Positions 48,882-55,032 of a DNA stretch of 64,000 nucleotides are shown one piece after another. Source of the stretch: Acidimicrobiales bacterium (GTDB lineage: Bacteria; Actinomycetota; Acidimicrobiia; Acidimicrobiales; Aldehydirespiratoraceae); the NCBI GenBank assembly GCA_040219515.1, contig JAVJSI010000005.1, forward strand, positions 326,226 through 390,225, read 5' to 3'. The notes under the pieces were generated by a model that worked only from the letters and a program-made list of their open reading frames with translations, ran no database searches and was not told where the DNA came from. A program made the position numbers and the translations under genes. Within the stretch, counting starts at the first letter, position 1. Each line of letters starts with the position of its first letter.

Positions 48882-49712
48882 TCAGGCCGCTGAGACCCCG
48901 CGGGACGCGGACGCGACGACGAACTCGCCGGAAACTCGATAGCCGTTTCCGTCTCGAAACGGCGCGAGCGATGCGAGGTACTCCTCCTCGACCGCCCGCT
49001 TGGTGTCGTCGTCGAATCGGCCGTAGGGGAGAGCCACCGGCCCGCCCAGGAAGGCGGCCCCGATGGCGTCCTCCTCGTTGCGGTAGGCCAGCTCGACCAC
49101 GAGCCGCGTGACCTCGACATCGCGGAAACCGGCGCCGGTGAGGACCGACTCGATCGCCCCGGGCGCACCGAGCGAGAAGAACATCGGACACACGTCGGAC
49201 TGCACCCGGTGATCGACGATCGGGAAGATCTCGGCCCAACCGCAATTGCGGCGTTCGCCCCACACCGACACGGCGATGCGTCCTGCCGGCACGAGACAGC
49301 GGTGCATCTCCTCCACCGCGACCGCTGGCAACGGCACGTACATGAGCCCGAGCGAGCACAGCGCCACGTCGTAGGCCGCATCGTCGCAGCCGAGTTGCTC
49401 GGCATCGGCGCGGCGGAATGTCACATTCTCGGTACCCCGCTCGGCTCTGTCCGCGTCGGCTCCAGCGACCATCTTCGCCGAGATGTCGAGACCGAGGACG
49501 GTGCCCTCGGCGCCGACGGCCTCCGCCGCGCGGAACGTGATCTGGCCGCTGCCGCAAGCGACATCGACCACCCGCTCGCCGGATTTCAATGCCGCCTTGC
49601 GGACGAGTTCGTCGTGGGCGGGGCGGAGTTGGTCCCGCCAGAAGGGCTCGTAGGAAGCGGCGGCCCGGTCCCAGCCGTATCGCTGCACCCGGCGTTGGAG
49701 CTTCGGTTCCAC
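48882..49712 (-). CDS. Class I SAM-dependent methyltransferase (UbiE-like)
   Basis: A 276-residue methyltransferase. Motif I VVDVACGSGQ is at 48-57, LGLDISAKMV follows as the acidic motif II, and RRADAEQLGCDDAAYDVALCSLGLMYVP carries motifs III-IV. The overall pattern resembles UbiE/MenG-like enzymes acting on small or lipid substrates, but the acceptor is unknown. The GTG at 49712 directly follows the TGA of the upstream OsmC-like gene, so both are coupled. Confidence 0.88.
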   Translation of the reverse strand: MEPKLQRRVQRYGWDRAAASYEPFWRDQLRPAHDELVRKAALKSGERVVDVACGSGQITFRAAEAVGAEGTVLGLDISAKMVAGADADRAERGTENVTFRRADAEQLGCDDAAYDVALCSLGLMYVPLPAVAVEEMHRCLVPAGRIAVSVWGERRNCGWAEIFPIVDHRVQSDVCPMFFSLGAPGAIESVLTGAGFRDVEVTRLVVELAYRNEEDAIGAAFLGGPVALPYGRFDDDTKRAVEEEYLASLAPFRDGNGYRVSGEFVVASASRGVSAA

Positions 49713-50246
49713 TCAGACCCCCGGCGGCCGGATCGACACCTGGCGCTGCATCGGTGTGGTTGCCGAGAAGACGTCGAGGTACGGACTCAGCAGGTCGCCT
49801 TCGTCGATCACCCGCTGGATGTCCGCTTCCGGCGCGTCGCTCTCGACGGTGACGTGGTAGCGCACCTCGGAGTAGCCGGGTCGCGCGTCGGCATCGGGCG
49901 ACAGCATGCCGGCGACGTCGTAGTCGGCCTCGATCTCGACTCGAATCGACAAGACCGGAACGCCGAGTCGAGCGGCCCGCATCTGGTAGCCGATCGCCAG
50001 GCAACTGCCGAGAGCGGCCCGGCCGAGCACCCCGGGGGACGGGCCGGAACCCTCCCCGCCGAGGGTGTCGGGGAGGTCGGTCTCGAACCGCCAATCTCCT
50101 TCCTCGGACGTGCACCGCAGCCCGCCGGTGACGGTGCTGACCGATCGCTCGGTGTCGCGGCCGAACTCGGGACGCCTGGAGAGGACGGCATCGAGACGAT
50201 CGTGCGCCTCGCGGATGCCCTGGCCCGAATCGGACTCCGTGGTCAT
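49713..50246 (-). CDS. OsmC/Ohr family protein
   Basis: A 177-residue OsmC-fold protein. The region LGRAALGSCLAIGYQMRAARLGVPVLSIRVEIEADYD carries the conserved cysteine of the family near the central helix. The second peroxidatic cysteine is not evident at its usual place, so peroxidase activity is uncertain. A N-terminal segment (about 1-45) precedes the domain. The ATG at 50246 is chosen over a longer frame because TACGGT lies 5 nt upstream. It is coupled to the methyltransferase gene; the pair may take part in handling reactive or organic sulfur compounds, which is conjecture. Confidence 0.8.
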   Translation of the reverse strand: MTTESDSGQGIREAHDRLDAVLSRRPEFGRDTERSVSTVTGGLRCTSEEGDWRFETDLPDTLGGEGSGPSPGVLGRAALGSCLAIGYQMRAARLGVPVLSIRVEIEADYDVAGMLSPDADARPGYSEVRYHVTVESDAPEADIQRVIDEGDLLSPYLDVFSATTPMQRQVSIRPPGV

Positions 50247-50251
50247 GGTGC

Positions 50252-50257
50252 ACCGTA
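50252..50257 (-). promoter_or_regulatory. -10 element TACGGT
   Basis: Minus-strand TACGGT lies 5 nt before the ATG at 50246, the shortest spacing in this set. Confidence 0.45.
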
Positions 50258-50297
50258 CCGCAGTGTGCTGGGTCTGTTCTCCGGACCGGAATCTGCG

Positions 50298-50326
50298 TTG
50301 GGCCGCCCCGCCGAGGGGGCTACACT
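50298..50326 (+). promoter_or_regulatory. tRNA-Glu promoter (TTGGGC-17-TACACT)
   Basis: TTGGGC at 50298-50303 and TACACT at 50321-50326 with 17-bp spacing, 35 nt before the mature tRNA 5' end. Confidence 0.6.
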
Positions 50327-50361
50327 CACCCAGTCGCAAACCGCCTCGGCGGATTGAACGG

Positions 50362-50437
50362 GCCCCGTTCGTCTAGCGGCCTAGGACGCCACCCTCTCAA
50401 GGTGGTAGCACGGGTTCAAATCCCGTACGGGGTACCA
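50362..50437 (+). tRNA. tRNA-Glu (CTC anticodon), CCA encoded
   Basis: Acceptor stem GCCCCGT / ACGGGGT, D arm with TCTAGCGGCCTAGGA, anticodon stem CCACC/GGTGG with loop CTCTCAA (anticodon CTC, decoding GAG), T arm CGGG-TTCAAAT-CCCG, discriminator A, and an encoded CCA at 50435-50437. The mature body is 73 nt without CCA. Confidence 0.96.
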
Positions 50438-50499
50438 GCGAGCGACGGTCAGTGGCCGTACTCGTGCTACTCGCCGAAGAGGCCTCAGGGCTACGCGAC

Positions 50500-50814
50500 T
50501 CAGACACGTCCGTTCGCGCGGCGCGGCGACATCACCCGGAGGGTCGGCGCAAGGCCGCAGAGCTCTATCAGGCGCCGAACCGGGGTCGAGGCGATGATGT
50601 CCGTGGGCCGGTTGCCGGTGATCGCGAGCAGCAGTGAGATGCCGCTGGCATCGATGAAGGTCACGTCTCGGGCATCGATCATGCGCACGGCCACGGGTGC
50701 TGCGTGTCGCAGTGCGACGAGGTCGTGGGAGGTCGTGTGCATGTCGAGCTCCCCGCGCAGGATCAGCACGGGTTGGGCGCGGGCAGCATCGATCGTGAAG
50801 TGTGCTCTGGGCAT
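50500..50814 (-). CDS. STAS-domain anti-sigma factor antagonist-like protein
   Basis: A 104-residue STAS protein. The pattern ILRGELDMHTTSHDLVALRHAA followed by MIDARDVTFIDASGISLLLAI is typical of SpoIIAA/RsbV-like proteins, with the phosphorylatable serine S57 in DASGIS. Such proteins bind anti-sigma kinases and release sigma factors. The ATG at 50814 has GGAG 4 nt upstream; longer starts lack one. It is divergent from a LuxR-type response regulator, and a perfect 16-bp palindrome lies between them. The cognate anti-sigma factor was not found in the window. Confidence 0.87.
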   Translation of the reverse strand: MPRAHFTIDAARAQPVLILRGELDMHTTSHDLVALRHAAPVAVRMIDARDVTFIDASGISLLLAITGNRPTDIIASTPVRRLIELCGLAPTLRVMSPRRANGRV

Positions 50815-50885
50815 GTCGCTCCGAGGGTCGCGGCGACCGCGAGCCAGTCCAGTCCCACACTCTTTCATCGCGCCCCGGGCGCGCC

Positions 50886-50901
50886 TCACCCCTAGGGGTG
50901 A
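50886..50901. promoter_or_regulatory. Perfect 16-bp palindrome TCACCCCTAGGGGTGA
   Basis: The site lies between the divergent STAS and LuxR-type response regulator genes, 42 bp upstream of the regulator GTG. Its half-site ACCCCT resembles the TACCNCT-type heptamers bound by NarL/LuxR-family regulators, so autoregulation is a fair hypothesis. Confidence 0.55.
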
Positions 50902-50942
50902 TTTGGGTTGCGTTGGCCGGCCTCGGCTGTGACACTCCCACG

Positions 50943-51608
50943 GTGACGTCGTCAACGGGTGTCAGCAGTAGCGCGCCGGTGCAGGTGGCGATCGTCAACG
51001 ACTACAGCGTGGTCCTGGCGGGGCTCCAGGTGATCCTGGAGCCGTTCGCTCATCGGTTCGAGGTCGCCGAGATCGACGCGAACATGCCGGTTGCCCAGCC
51101 GGTGGACATCGCGCTCTACGACACGTTCGCCGAACCCAACACCGACTTTGCCACCCTCCAGCAGCTCATCTCCAACGACCTGGCGGCGCGGGTCGTGGTG
51201 TTCACCTGGAACTTCCGGCCCGACCTCATCACCGCGGCGCTCGGCCTCGGCGCGGTGGGCTATCTGTCGAAGCACATGTCCGGCGACGAACTCGTCGATG
51301 CGCTCGCCAACATCATGCACGGCGACGTCGTGGTCAGCGACCCGCCCCGTCGTCGGTACTCGAATCCGGATCTCGAGTGGCCGGGGCGCGACGCCGGGCT
51401 CAGCGAGCGAGAAGCCGAGATCCTCGCGCTGGTGACCCAGGGCAAGACCAATATCGAGATCGCCGCGCTGCTCTACCTCAGCATCAACACGATCAAGACC
51501 CACATCCGCGGCGCGTACCGCAAGATCGATGCCACCACGCGGGTGGAGGCGGTTCTCTGGGGCACGGCCAACGGGATGAGCCCCGACCGTCAGCGGTTGG
51601 TCGAATAG
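50943..51608 (+). CDS. LuxR/NarL-type response regulator
   Basis: A 221-residue two-domain regulator. The receiver domain (about 14-130) has D20, the phospho-acceptor D60 in IALYDTF, T88 and K110, so all key positions are kept although the first acidic pair is N-D instead of D-D. The C-terminal helix-turn-helix (about 153-207; LSEREAEILALVTQGKTNIEIAALLYLSINTIKTHI, read in part) is of LuxR type. The GTG at 50943 is the most likely start, just before the domain begins. No sensor kinase is adjacent. The promoter has a palindromic operator candidate. Confidence 0.88.
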   Translation: MTSSTGVSSSAPVQVAIVNDYSVVLAGLQVILEPFAHRFEVAEIDANMPVAQPVDIALYDTFAEPNTDFATLQQLISNDLAARVVVFTWNFRPDLITAALGLGAVGYLSKHMSGDELVDALANIMHGDVVVSDPPRRRYSNPDLEWPGRDAGLSEREAEILALVTQGKTNIEIAALLYLSINTIKTHIRGAYRKIDATTRVEAVLWGTANGMSPDRQRLVE

Positions 51609-51667
51609 ACGTTCCGGTCCAGCTGTCGAGGTTTGGCTCCGGGTCGGACGGGGTAACAGCGCTCATC

Positions 51668-51976
51668 ATGGGCGCGAGCACTCCAGCACTTCCCTCGCAA
51701 CCGGCGACCGCGCCCGATCCGAACCTCGCGCTGATGGCGAAGGTGGCGGGTGGCGACCAGCAGGCGTTCGCCGACCTCTACGACCAGCTGGCCCCCTCCG
51801 TCTGGGGCCTGGTTCGCAATGTGGTCGACGACCCGATCGCCGCGCAGCAGGCCATGTTCGACGCCCTCGTGAGCGTCTGGGCCCACGCCCGCTTCTTCGA
51901 GCCCGGGACAGGTTCGGTGCAACTCTGGGTCAGCTCGATTGCTCACCAGAGAGCAGTCGCCCACCGCGCCCGCTGA
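51668..51976 (+). CDS. Truncated ECF-like sigma factor (region 2 only)
   Basis: A 102-residue product with a proline/alanine-rich N-terminus and a recognisable sigma-70 region 2: LALMAKVAGGDQQAFADLYDQLAPSVWGLV, continuing with DDPIAAQQAMFDALVSVWAHA and VQLWVSSIAHQRAVAHRAR. The stop comes where the linker to region 4 should begin, and no region 4 is found in any downstream frame. It is about half the normal ECF length (170-200 residues). Either a decayed gene or, less likely, a regulatory fragment. Non-coding-looking sequence with gene relics follows. Confidence 0.65.
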   Translation: MGASTPALPSQPATAPDPNLALMAKVAGGDQQAFADLYDQLAPSVWGLVRNVVDDPIAAQQAMFDALVSVWAHARFFEPGTGSVQLWVSSIAHQRAVAHRAR

Positions 51977-51994
51977 GAACTGTCCGAGGGGCGA

Positions 51995-52124
51995 CCCACG
52001 CTGACCCGCCTGGCGATGACACCGTCGGTCGTCGGCATCGTCAGCCTCTTCCCGCAGCTGATCGCCGGACCGATCGTGCGGGCCACCGACATCGGCGCCG
52101 AGATCACCCGTCGTCGGGTGGGGC
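51995..52124 (+). pseudogene. Relic of an MBOAT (AlgI-like) O-acyltransferase
   Basis: The frame containing codons from 52016 encodes VSLFPQLIAGPIVRATDIGAEI followed by TRRRV, which is the most conserved motif of AlgI-type membrane-bound O-acyltransferases (FFPQLxAGPIxRxxDI). The rest of the roughly 480-residue protein is absent both upstream and downstream. The relic is in the same frame as the truncated sigma factor but after its stop codon. Confidence 0.5.
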
Positions 52125-52125
52125 G

Positions 52126-52300
52126 GACCCGGCCGGCGAGGAACGGGATCGGGCGGCGTTGCCGGCGCTGTCTTCGTCACCGGTCGACACCGACACGTGG
52201 GCTGCGGTCGACGCCTGGTACCGGGACCGCATTCCGTTTCGCAACGACCTGATCGAGGTCGAAAGCGACCTGAACGACGTCATCGACGACCGGCCGCCCA
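52126..52300 (+). pseudogene. Relic resembling N-terminus of an AlgJ/AlgX-like protein
   Basis: One frame reads TDTWAAVDAWYRDRIPFRND and then LIEVESDLND. The aspartate-arginine-x-proline/phenylalanine-phenylalanine-arginine pattern is typical of the start of AlgJ/AlgX-like O-acetylation proteins, which usually follow an MBOAT gene. No start codon, signal segment or catalytic SGNH part is present. Together with the preceding MBOAT motif it suggests a collapsed O-acetylation operon. Confidence 0.4.
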
Positions 52301-52456
52301 CCGCGGCCGCACCGACGCCACCTGTCAGCAGCGGAACCGCGCCGCCTTGGAATCGACCGTGCTCGCCGACCCCAACGCGCGGCTCGTTCGACGACGATCC
52401 CGGGAGGGGCCCGGCGGCGCTACTGTCGCCTCACCCCTGATCCGGAGACATGCGAC
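52301..52456. other. Degenerate intergenic sequence
   Basis: No ORF with recognisable family content. A TACTGT box at 52421-52426 may be the promoter of the downstream P-loop kinase gene, followed by GGAG 10 nt before its ATG. Confidence 0.4.
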
Positions 52457-53008
52457 ATGTCCGCTGCGACCGTGCCCACGCTGACGTATCTCTATGGCCC
52501 GCCGGCAGTCGGGAAGCTGACCGTCGCCGAGAAGCTCTCGGAGCTGACGGGGGACCCGCTGTTTCACAACCACCTGAGTGTGAACGTGGTCCGGCCGATC
52601 TTCGGCCTCGGCACCCCGTCGTTCAACGCGGTGATCGAGCGGCTGCGGGTCGATGTGTGTGCGACGGCGATCGCCGAGGGCATGTCGCTCATCTTCACGA
52701 ACAGCTCGGCGTGGGGCGGTGACGACGGTCGTGATCGGTTCGTTTCGTTCGCCGCCCGGGTCACCGATGCTGTCGCCGCCGCCGGCGGTCGCAGCCTCCT
52801 GGTGCGCCTCACCGGCGACCCCGCCGATCTCGAAGCGCGGGTGGACGGCGACTCGCGCCAGGGCCATCACAAGCTGACCGATGCCGTGCGGCTGCGCGAG
52901 ATCCTGTCGACCTTCGACGACTCGCCACTCCCCGGCACCGCCCTCACCGTCGACACCTCCACCACGACCCCAGCCGCGGCCGCCGAGGCGATCGCCGCCC
53001 TCCCCTGA
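52457..53008 (+). CDS. P-loop kinase-like ATPase
   Basis: A 183-residue P-loop protein of the AAA_33/shikimate-kinase-like type. Walker A GPPAVGKLT is at 14-22, followed by LSELTGDPLFHNHLSVN, an aspartate-poor core with GMSLIFTNSSAWGGDDGRDRF, and LVRLTGDPADLEARVDGDSRQGHHKL, which resembles the lid region of small-molecule kinases. Size and motif spacing fit a cytosolic nucleotide-dependent kinase of unknown substrate. The TGA stop forms the first bases of the 35-nt repeat. Confidence 0.75.
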   Translation: MSAATVPTLTYLYGPPAVGKLTVAEKLSELTGDPLFHNHLSVNVVRPIFGLGTPSFNAVIERLRVDVCATAIAEGMSLIFTNSSAWGGDDGRDRFVSFAARVTDAVAAAGGRSLLVRLTGDPADLEARVDGDSRQGHHKLTDAVRLREILSTFDDSPLPGTALTVDTSTTTPAAAAEAIAALP

Positions 53009-53042
53009 GTTGGGACGCCGGGGTCAGACCCCCGTCCCAACA
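53008..53042. repeat. 35-nt palindromic repeat, copy 3
   Basis: AGTTGGGAC ... GTCCCAACA around GGGGTC-A-GACCCC. The last base of the kinase stop codon is its first base. It faces copy 4 across 29 bp. Confidence 0.85.
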
Positions 53043-53071
53043 TCGCATGATGACCTCCGAGGTCGGACACG

Positions 53072-53106
53072 AGGTGGGACAGGGGTCTGACCCCAATGTC
53101 CCAACT
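53072..53106. repeat. 35-nt palindromic repeat, copy 4 (inverted)
   Basis: The inverse orientation of copy 3: left arm GGTGGGAC (one mismatch), centre GGGGTCTGACCCC, right arm GTCCCAACT. It ends 38 bp before the ppa ATG. Confidence 0.8.
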
Positions 53107-53144
53107 GGCGGCGGTTCCTGGCCACAAGGGGCCACAATACGAGC

Positions 53145-53660
53145 ATGGAGAACGACCTCAACGATGCAGTTTTCGACATGGTGGTGGAAATCCCGAAGGG
53201 ATCCCGCAACAAGTACGAGATCGATCACGAGACGGGGGCGATCTGGCTCGATCGTCACCTGTTCACGGCGACGTCCTACCCGGCCGACTACGGGTTCATC
53301 CCCGACACGCTGGGCGAGGACGGCGACCCGCTCGACGTGCTCGTGTTGCTCGAGGAACCGACGATCCCCGGGTGTCACATCACCGCCAGGGCGCTCGGCG
53401 TCTTCTGGATGCGCGACGAGATGGGCCCTGACGCCAAGGTTCTGTCGGTCCCGGCCGGCGACCCCCGCTGGGACGAGATCAAGTCGCTGAGCGACGTCTC
53501 CGCTCATCTCCGTGCGGAGATCAGCCACTTCTTCGAGATCTACAAGGCCCTCGAGCCGTCGAAGTCCACCGAGGTGGGGGACTGGGGCGGGCTGAGCGAA
53601 GCGGTCGCGGAGATCGCCGCGGCTCGGGCTCGCCATGAGCAGATGGGCGCTCACGAGTAG
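53145..53660 (+). CDS. ppa: Inorganic pyrophosphatase
   Basis: A 171-residue family I soluble pyrophosphatase. It has the conserved YEIDHETGAIWLDRHLFTA start of the core, PADYGFIPDTLGEDGDPLDVLV with the metal-binding aspartates, and DPRWDEIKSLSDV plus ISHFFEIYKALEP. It hydrolyses PPi released by biosynthesis, including the several adenylate-forming ligases in this region. Upstream CACAAT 6 nt before the ATG is a weak leaderless-type -10. The paired repeats 3 and 4 lie in its upstream region. Confidence 0.96.
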   Translation: MENDLNDAVFDMVVEIPKGSRNKYEIDHETGAIWLDRHLFTATSYPADYGFIPDTLGEDGDPLDVLVLLEEPTIPGCHITARALGVFWMRDEMGPDAKVLSVPAGDPRWDEIKSLSDVSAHLRAEISHFFEIYKALEPSKSTEVGDWGGLSEAVAEIAAARARHEQMGAHE

Positions 53661-53672
53661 GGCGCTCACGGG

Positions 53673-53678
53673 TAACGT
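53673..53678 (+). promoter_or_regulatory. -10 element TAACGT
   Basis: TAACGT lies 6 nt before the ATG at 53685. Confidence 0.5.
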
Positions 53679-53684
53679 CGCGCC

Positions 53685-54512
53685 ATGGAACTCCAGGGAA
53701 AGGTCGCCGTCGTCACCGGTGGGGCGAGCGGCATCGGCGAGGCGTTGGTCGAGCGCTTCCATCGAGAGGGCGCCGCCCATGTGGTCGTGGTCGATCGGGA
53801 CGAGGCGGGTGCGGCCGCCGTGGCGTCGACCGTCGGCGGCACGGCGGTGGGTTGCGATGTCACCGACGAGGCGGCGATCCGGGCCGTCGTCGACGAGACC
53901 GAAGGCGATCACGGTCCCATCGGACTCTTCGTGTCCAACGCCGGCTACGTCACCCTCGGCGGCCTCGAGGCGCCGGTCGAGGACCTCACCCGGATGTTCG
54001 AGGTGCACGTGCTCGCGCATCTCTACGCCGCCCGGGCGGTCATCCCCCACATGGCCGAGCGTGGTGGCGGCTATCTCCTCAACACCGCCTCGGCGGCGGG
54101 TCTGCTCTCCCAGTTCGGGTCGCTGCACTACACGATCACGAAGCACGCGGCGGTGGCGCTCGCGGAGTGGGTGGCGATCACCCACGGTCATCAGGGCATC
54201 AAGGTCTCCGTGCTGTGCCCGCAGGCCGTGGCTACGAACATCCTCCCGAACAGCCCCGACGTCGACAAGCTGGTCGGCCCCGGCGCCGATGTCGCGGGCG
54301 CCGATGGCACGCTCAGCTCGACGGACGTGGCCGACAGTGTCATCGAGGCCCTGCGCGACGAACGATTCCACGTGCTGCCCCACCCCGACGTCGCCGAGTA
54401 CGTCACCCGCAAGGGCGCCGACGTCGACCGATGGATCGGCGGGATGCAGCGCTGGCAGGGTTCGATGTTCCCGCCCGACCTGCACCCCGCAACCTGGTTG
54501 ACCGGGCGCTGA
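53685..54512 (+). CDS. Short-chain dehydrogenase/reductase
   Basis: A 275-residue classical SDR. The cofactor motif TGGASGIG is at 11-18, the acidic NAD(H)-type residue in VVVDRDEAGA near 38, NAG in FVSNAGYV, and the catalytic serine and YxxxK in NTASAAGLLS...HYTITKHA. The C-terminal 30 residues are unusual for the family and may form a lid. It is followed by a 73-bp gap with a consensus promoter for the SRPBCC gene. Substrate unknown; the neighbouring SRPBCC and sulfatase genes point to lipid or aromatic metabolism. Confidence 0.92.
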   Translation: MELQGKVAVVTGGASGIGEALVERFHREGAAHVVVVDRDEAGAAAVASTVGGTAVGCDVTDEAAIRAVVDETEGDHGPIGLFVSNAGYVTLGGLEAPVEDLTRMFEVHVLAHLYAARAVIPHMAERGGGYLLNTASAAGLLSQFGSLHYTITKHAAVALAEWVAITHGHQGIKVSVLCPQAVATNILPNSPDVDKLVGPGADVAGADGTLSSTDVADSVIEALRDERFHVLPHPDVAEYVTRKGADVDRWIGGMQRWQGSMFPPDLHPATWLTGR

Positions 54513-54550
54513 GTATCGCCCACCTCGGCAATGTGCGACGAACCAATGTG

Positions 54551-54579
54551 TTGACAGTTGGACTGTCACTACTTAGGGT
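54551..54579 (+). promoter_or_regulatory. Consensus sigma-70-type promoter TTGACA-17-TAGGGT
   Basis: TTGACA at 54551-54556, TAGGGT at 54574-54579, 17 bp between. The -10 is 6 nt before the ATG at 54586, so the mRNA should be leaderless. This is the best promoter match in the window. Confidence 0.75.
54552..54568. promoter_or_regulatory. Perfect 7-3-7 operator palindrome TGACAGT-TGG-ACTGTCA
   Basis: The inverted repeat overlaps the -35 box and spacer of the SRPBCC promoter, a position at which a bound dimer would block RNA polymerase. Size and symmetry fit a TetR-type operator. No adjacent regulator gene is visible. Confidence 0.65.
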
Positions 54580-54585
54580 CCGTCC

Positions 54586-55032
54586 ATGGTGAGTGTCGTC
54601 AGAAGCCGGGTGATCGCAGCATCGTCCGATGAGGTGTGGGCCGCCCTGTCCGACTTCGCGAGCATCAGCGCATGGGCCCCGAATGTCGACCACTCCTGTC
54701 TGCTGACCGAGCAGACCGAGGGCGTCGGCACGACGCGCCGAATCCAGACCGGCCGCATCACTCTCGTGGAGACCGTCGAGACCTACGAGCCGGGCCGCAC
54801 GCTCGCCTACCGCCTGACCGGGCTTCCCCCGGTGATCAGGTCGGTCACCAACACCTGGCAGTTGGCGCCATCAGGTGATCAGACGTCGGCGACGCTCACC
54901 TCCCAGATCGATGCCGGCCCGCGGCTCCCGCAGAAGGCGATCGCCCGGGCCGTGGGACGACGGCTCGGCGCGGCGTCGGAGCAGATGCTCGACGGCCTGG
55001 CCGCCCACTTCGCACCGGAAGCCGGGGCATGA
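54586..55032 (+). CDS. SRPBCC (START-like) small-molecule-binding protein
   Basis: A 148-residue helix-grip protein of the polyketide cyclase/START-like superfamily: SRVIAASSDEVWAALSDFASISAWAPNVD at the N-terminus, GVGTTRRIQT, LAYRLTGLPPVIRSVTNTW and a C-terminal long helix. Members bind lipids, sterols or polyketide-like ligands, some with enzymatic function. Its stop overlaps the start of the sulfatase gene as ATGA. The strong promoter and operator just upstream suggest tight control of this two-gene operon. Confidence 0.85.
   Translation: MVSVVRSRVIAASSDEVWAALSDFASISAWAPNVDHSCLLTEQTEGVGTTRRIQTGRITLVETVETYEPGRTLAYRLTGLPPVIRSVTNTWQLAPSGDQTSATLTSQIDAGPRLPQKAIARAVGRRLGAASEQMLDGLAAHFAPEAGA

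Noticed and set aside
50930..50942. Leaderless -10 (GACACT) for the LuxR-type regulator
   Set aside because: The first position deviates from TANNNT and the start codon is not otherwise confirmed, so I did not add it to the set.
51654..51659. TAACAG as -10 of the truncated sigma gene
   Set aside because: Lacks the final T, the most conserved base of the element, and the gene itself appears decayed.
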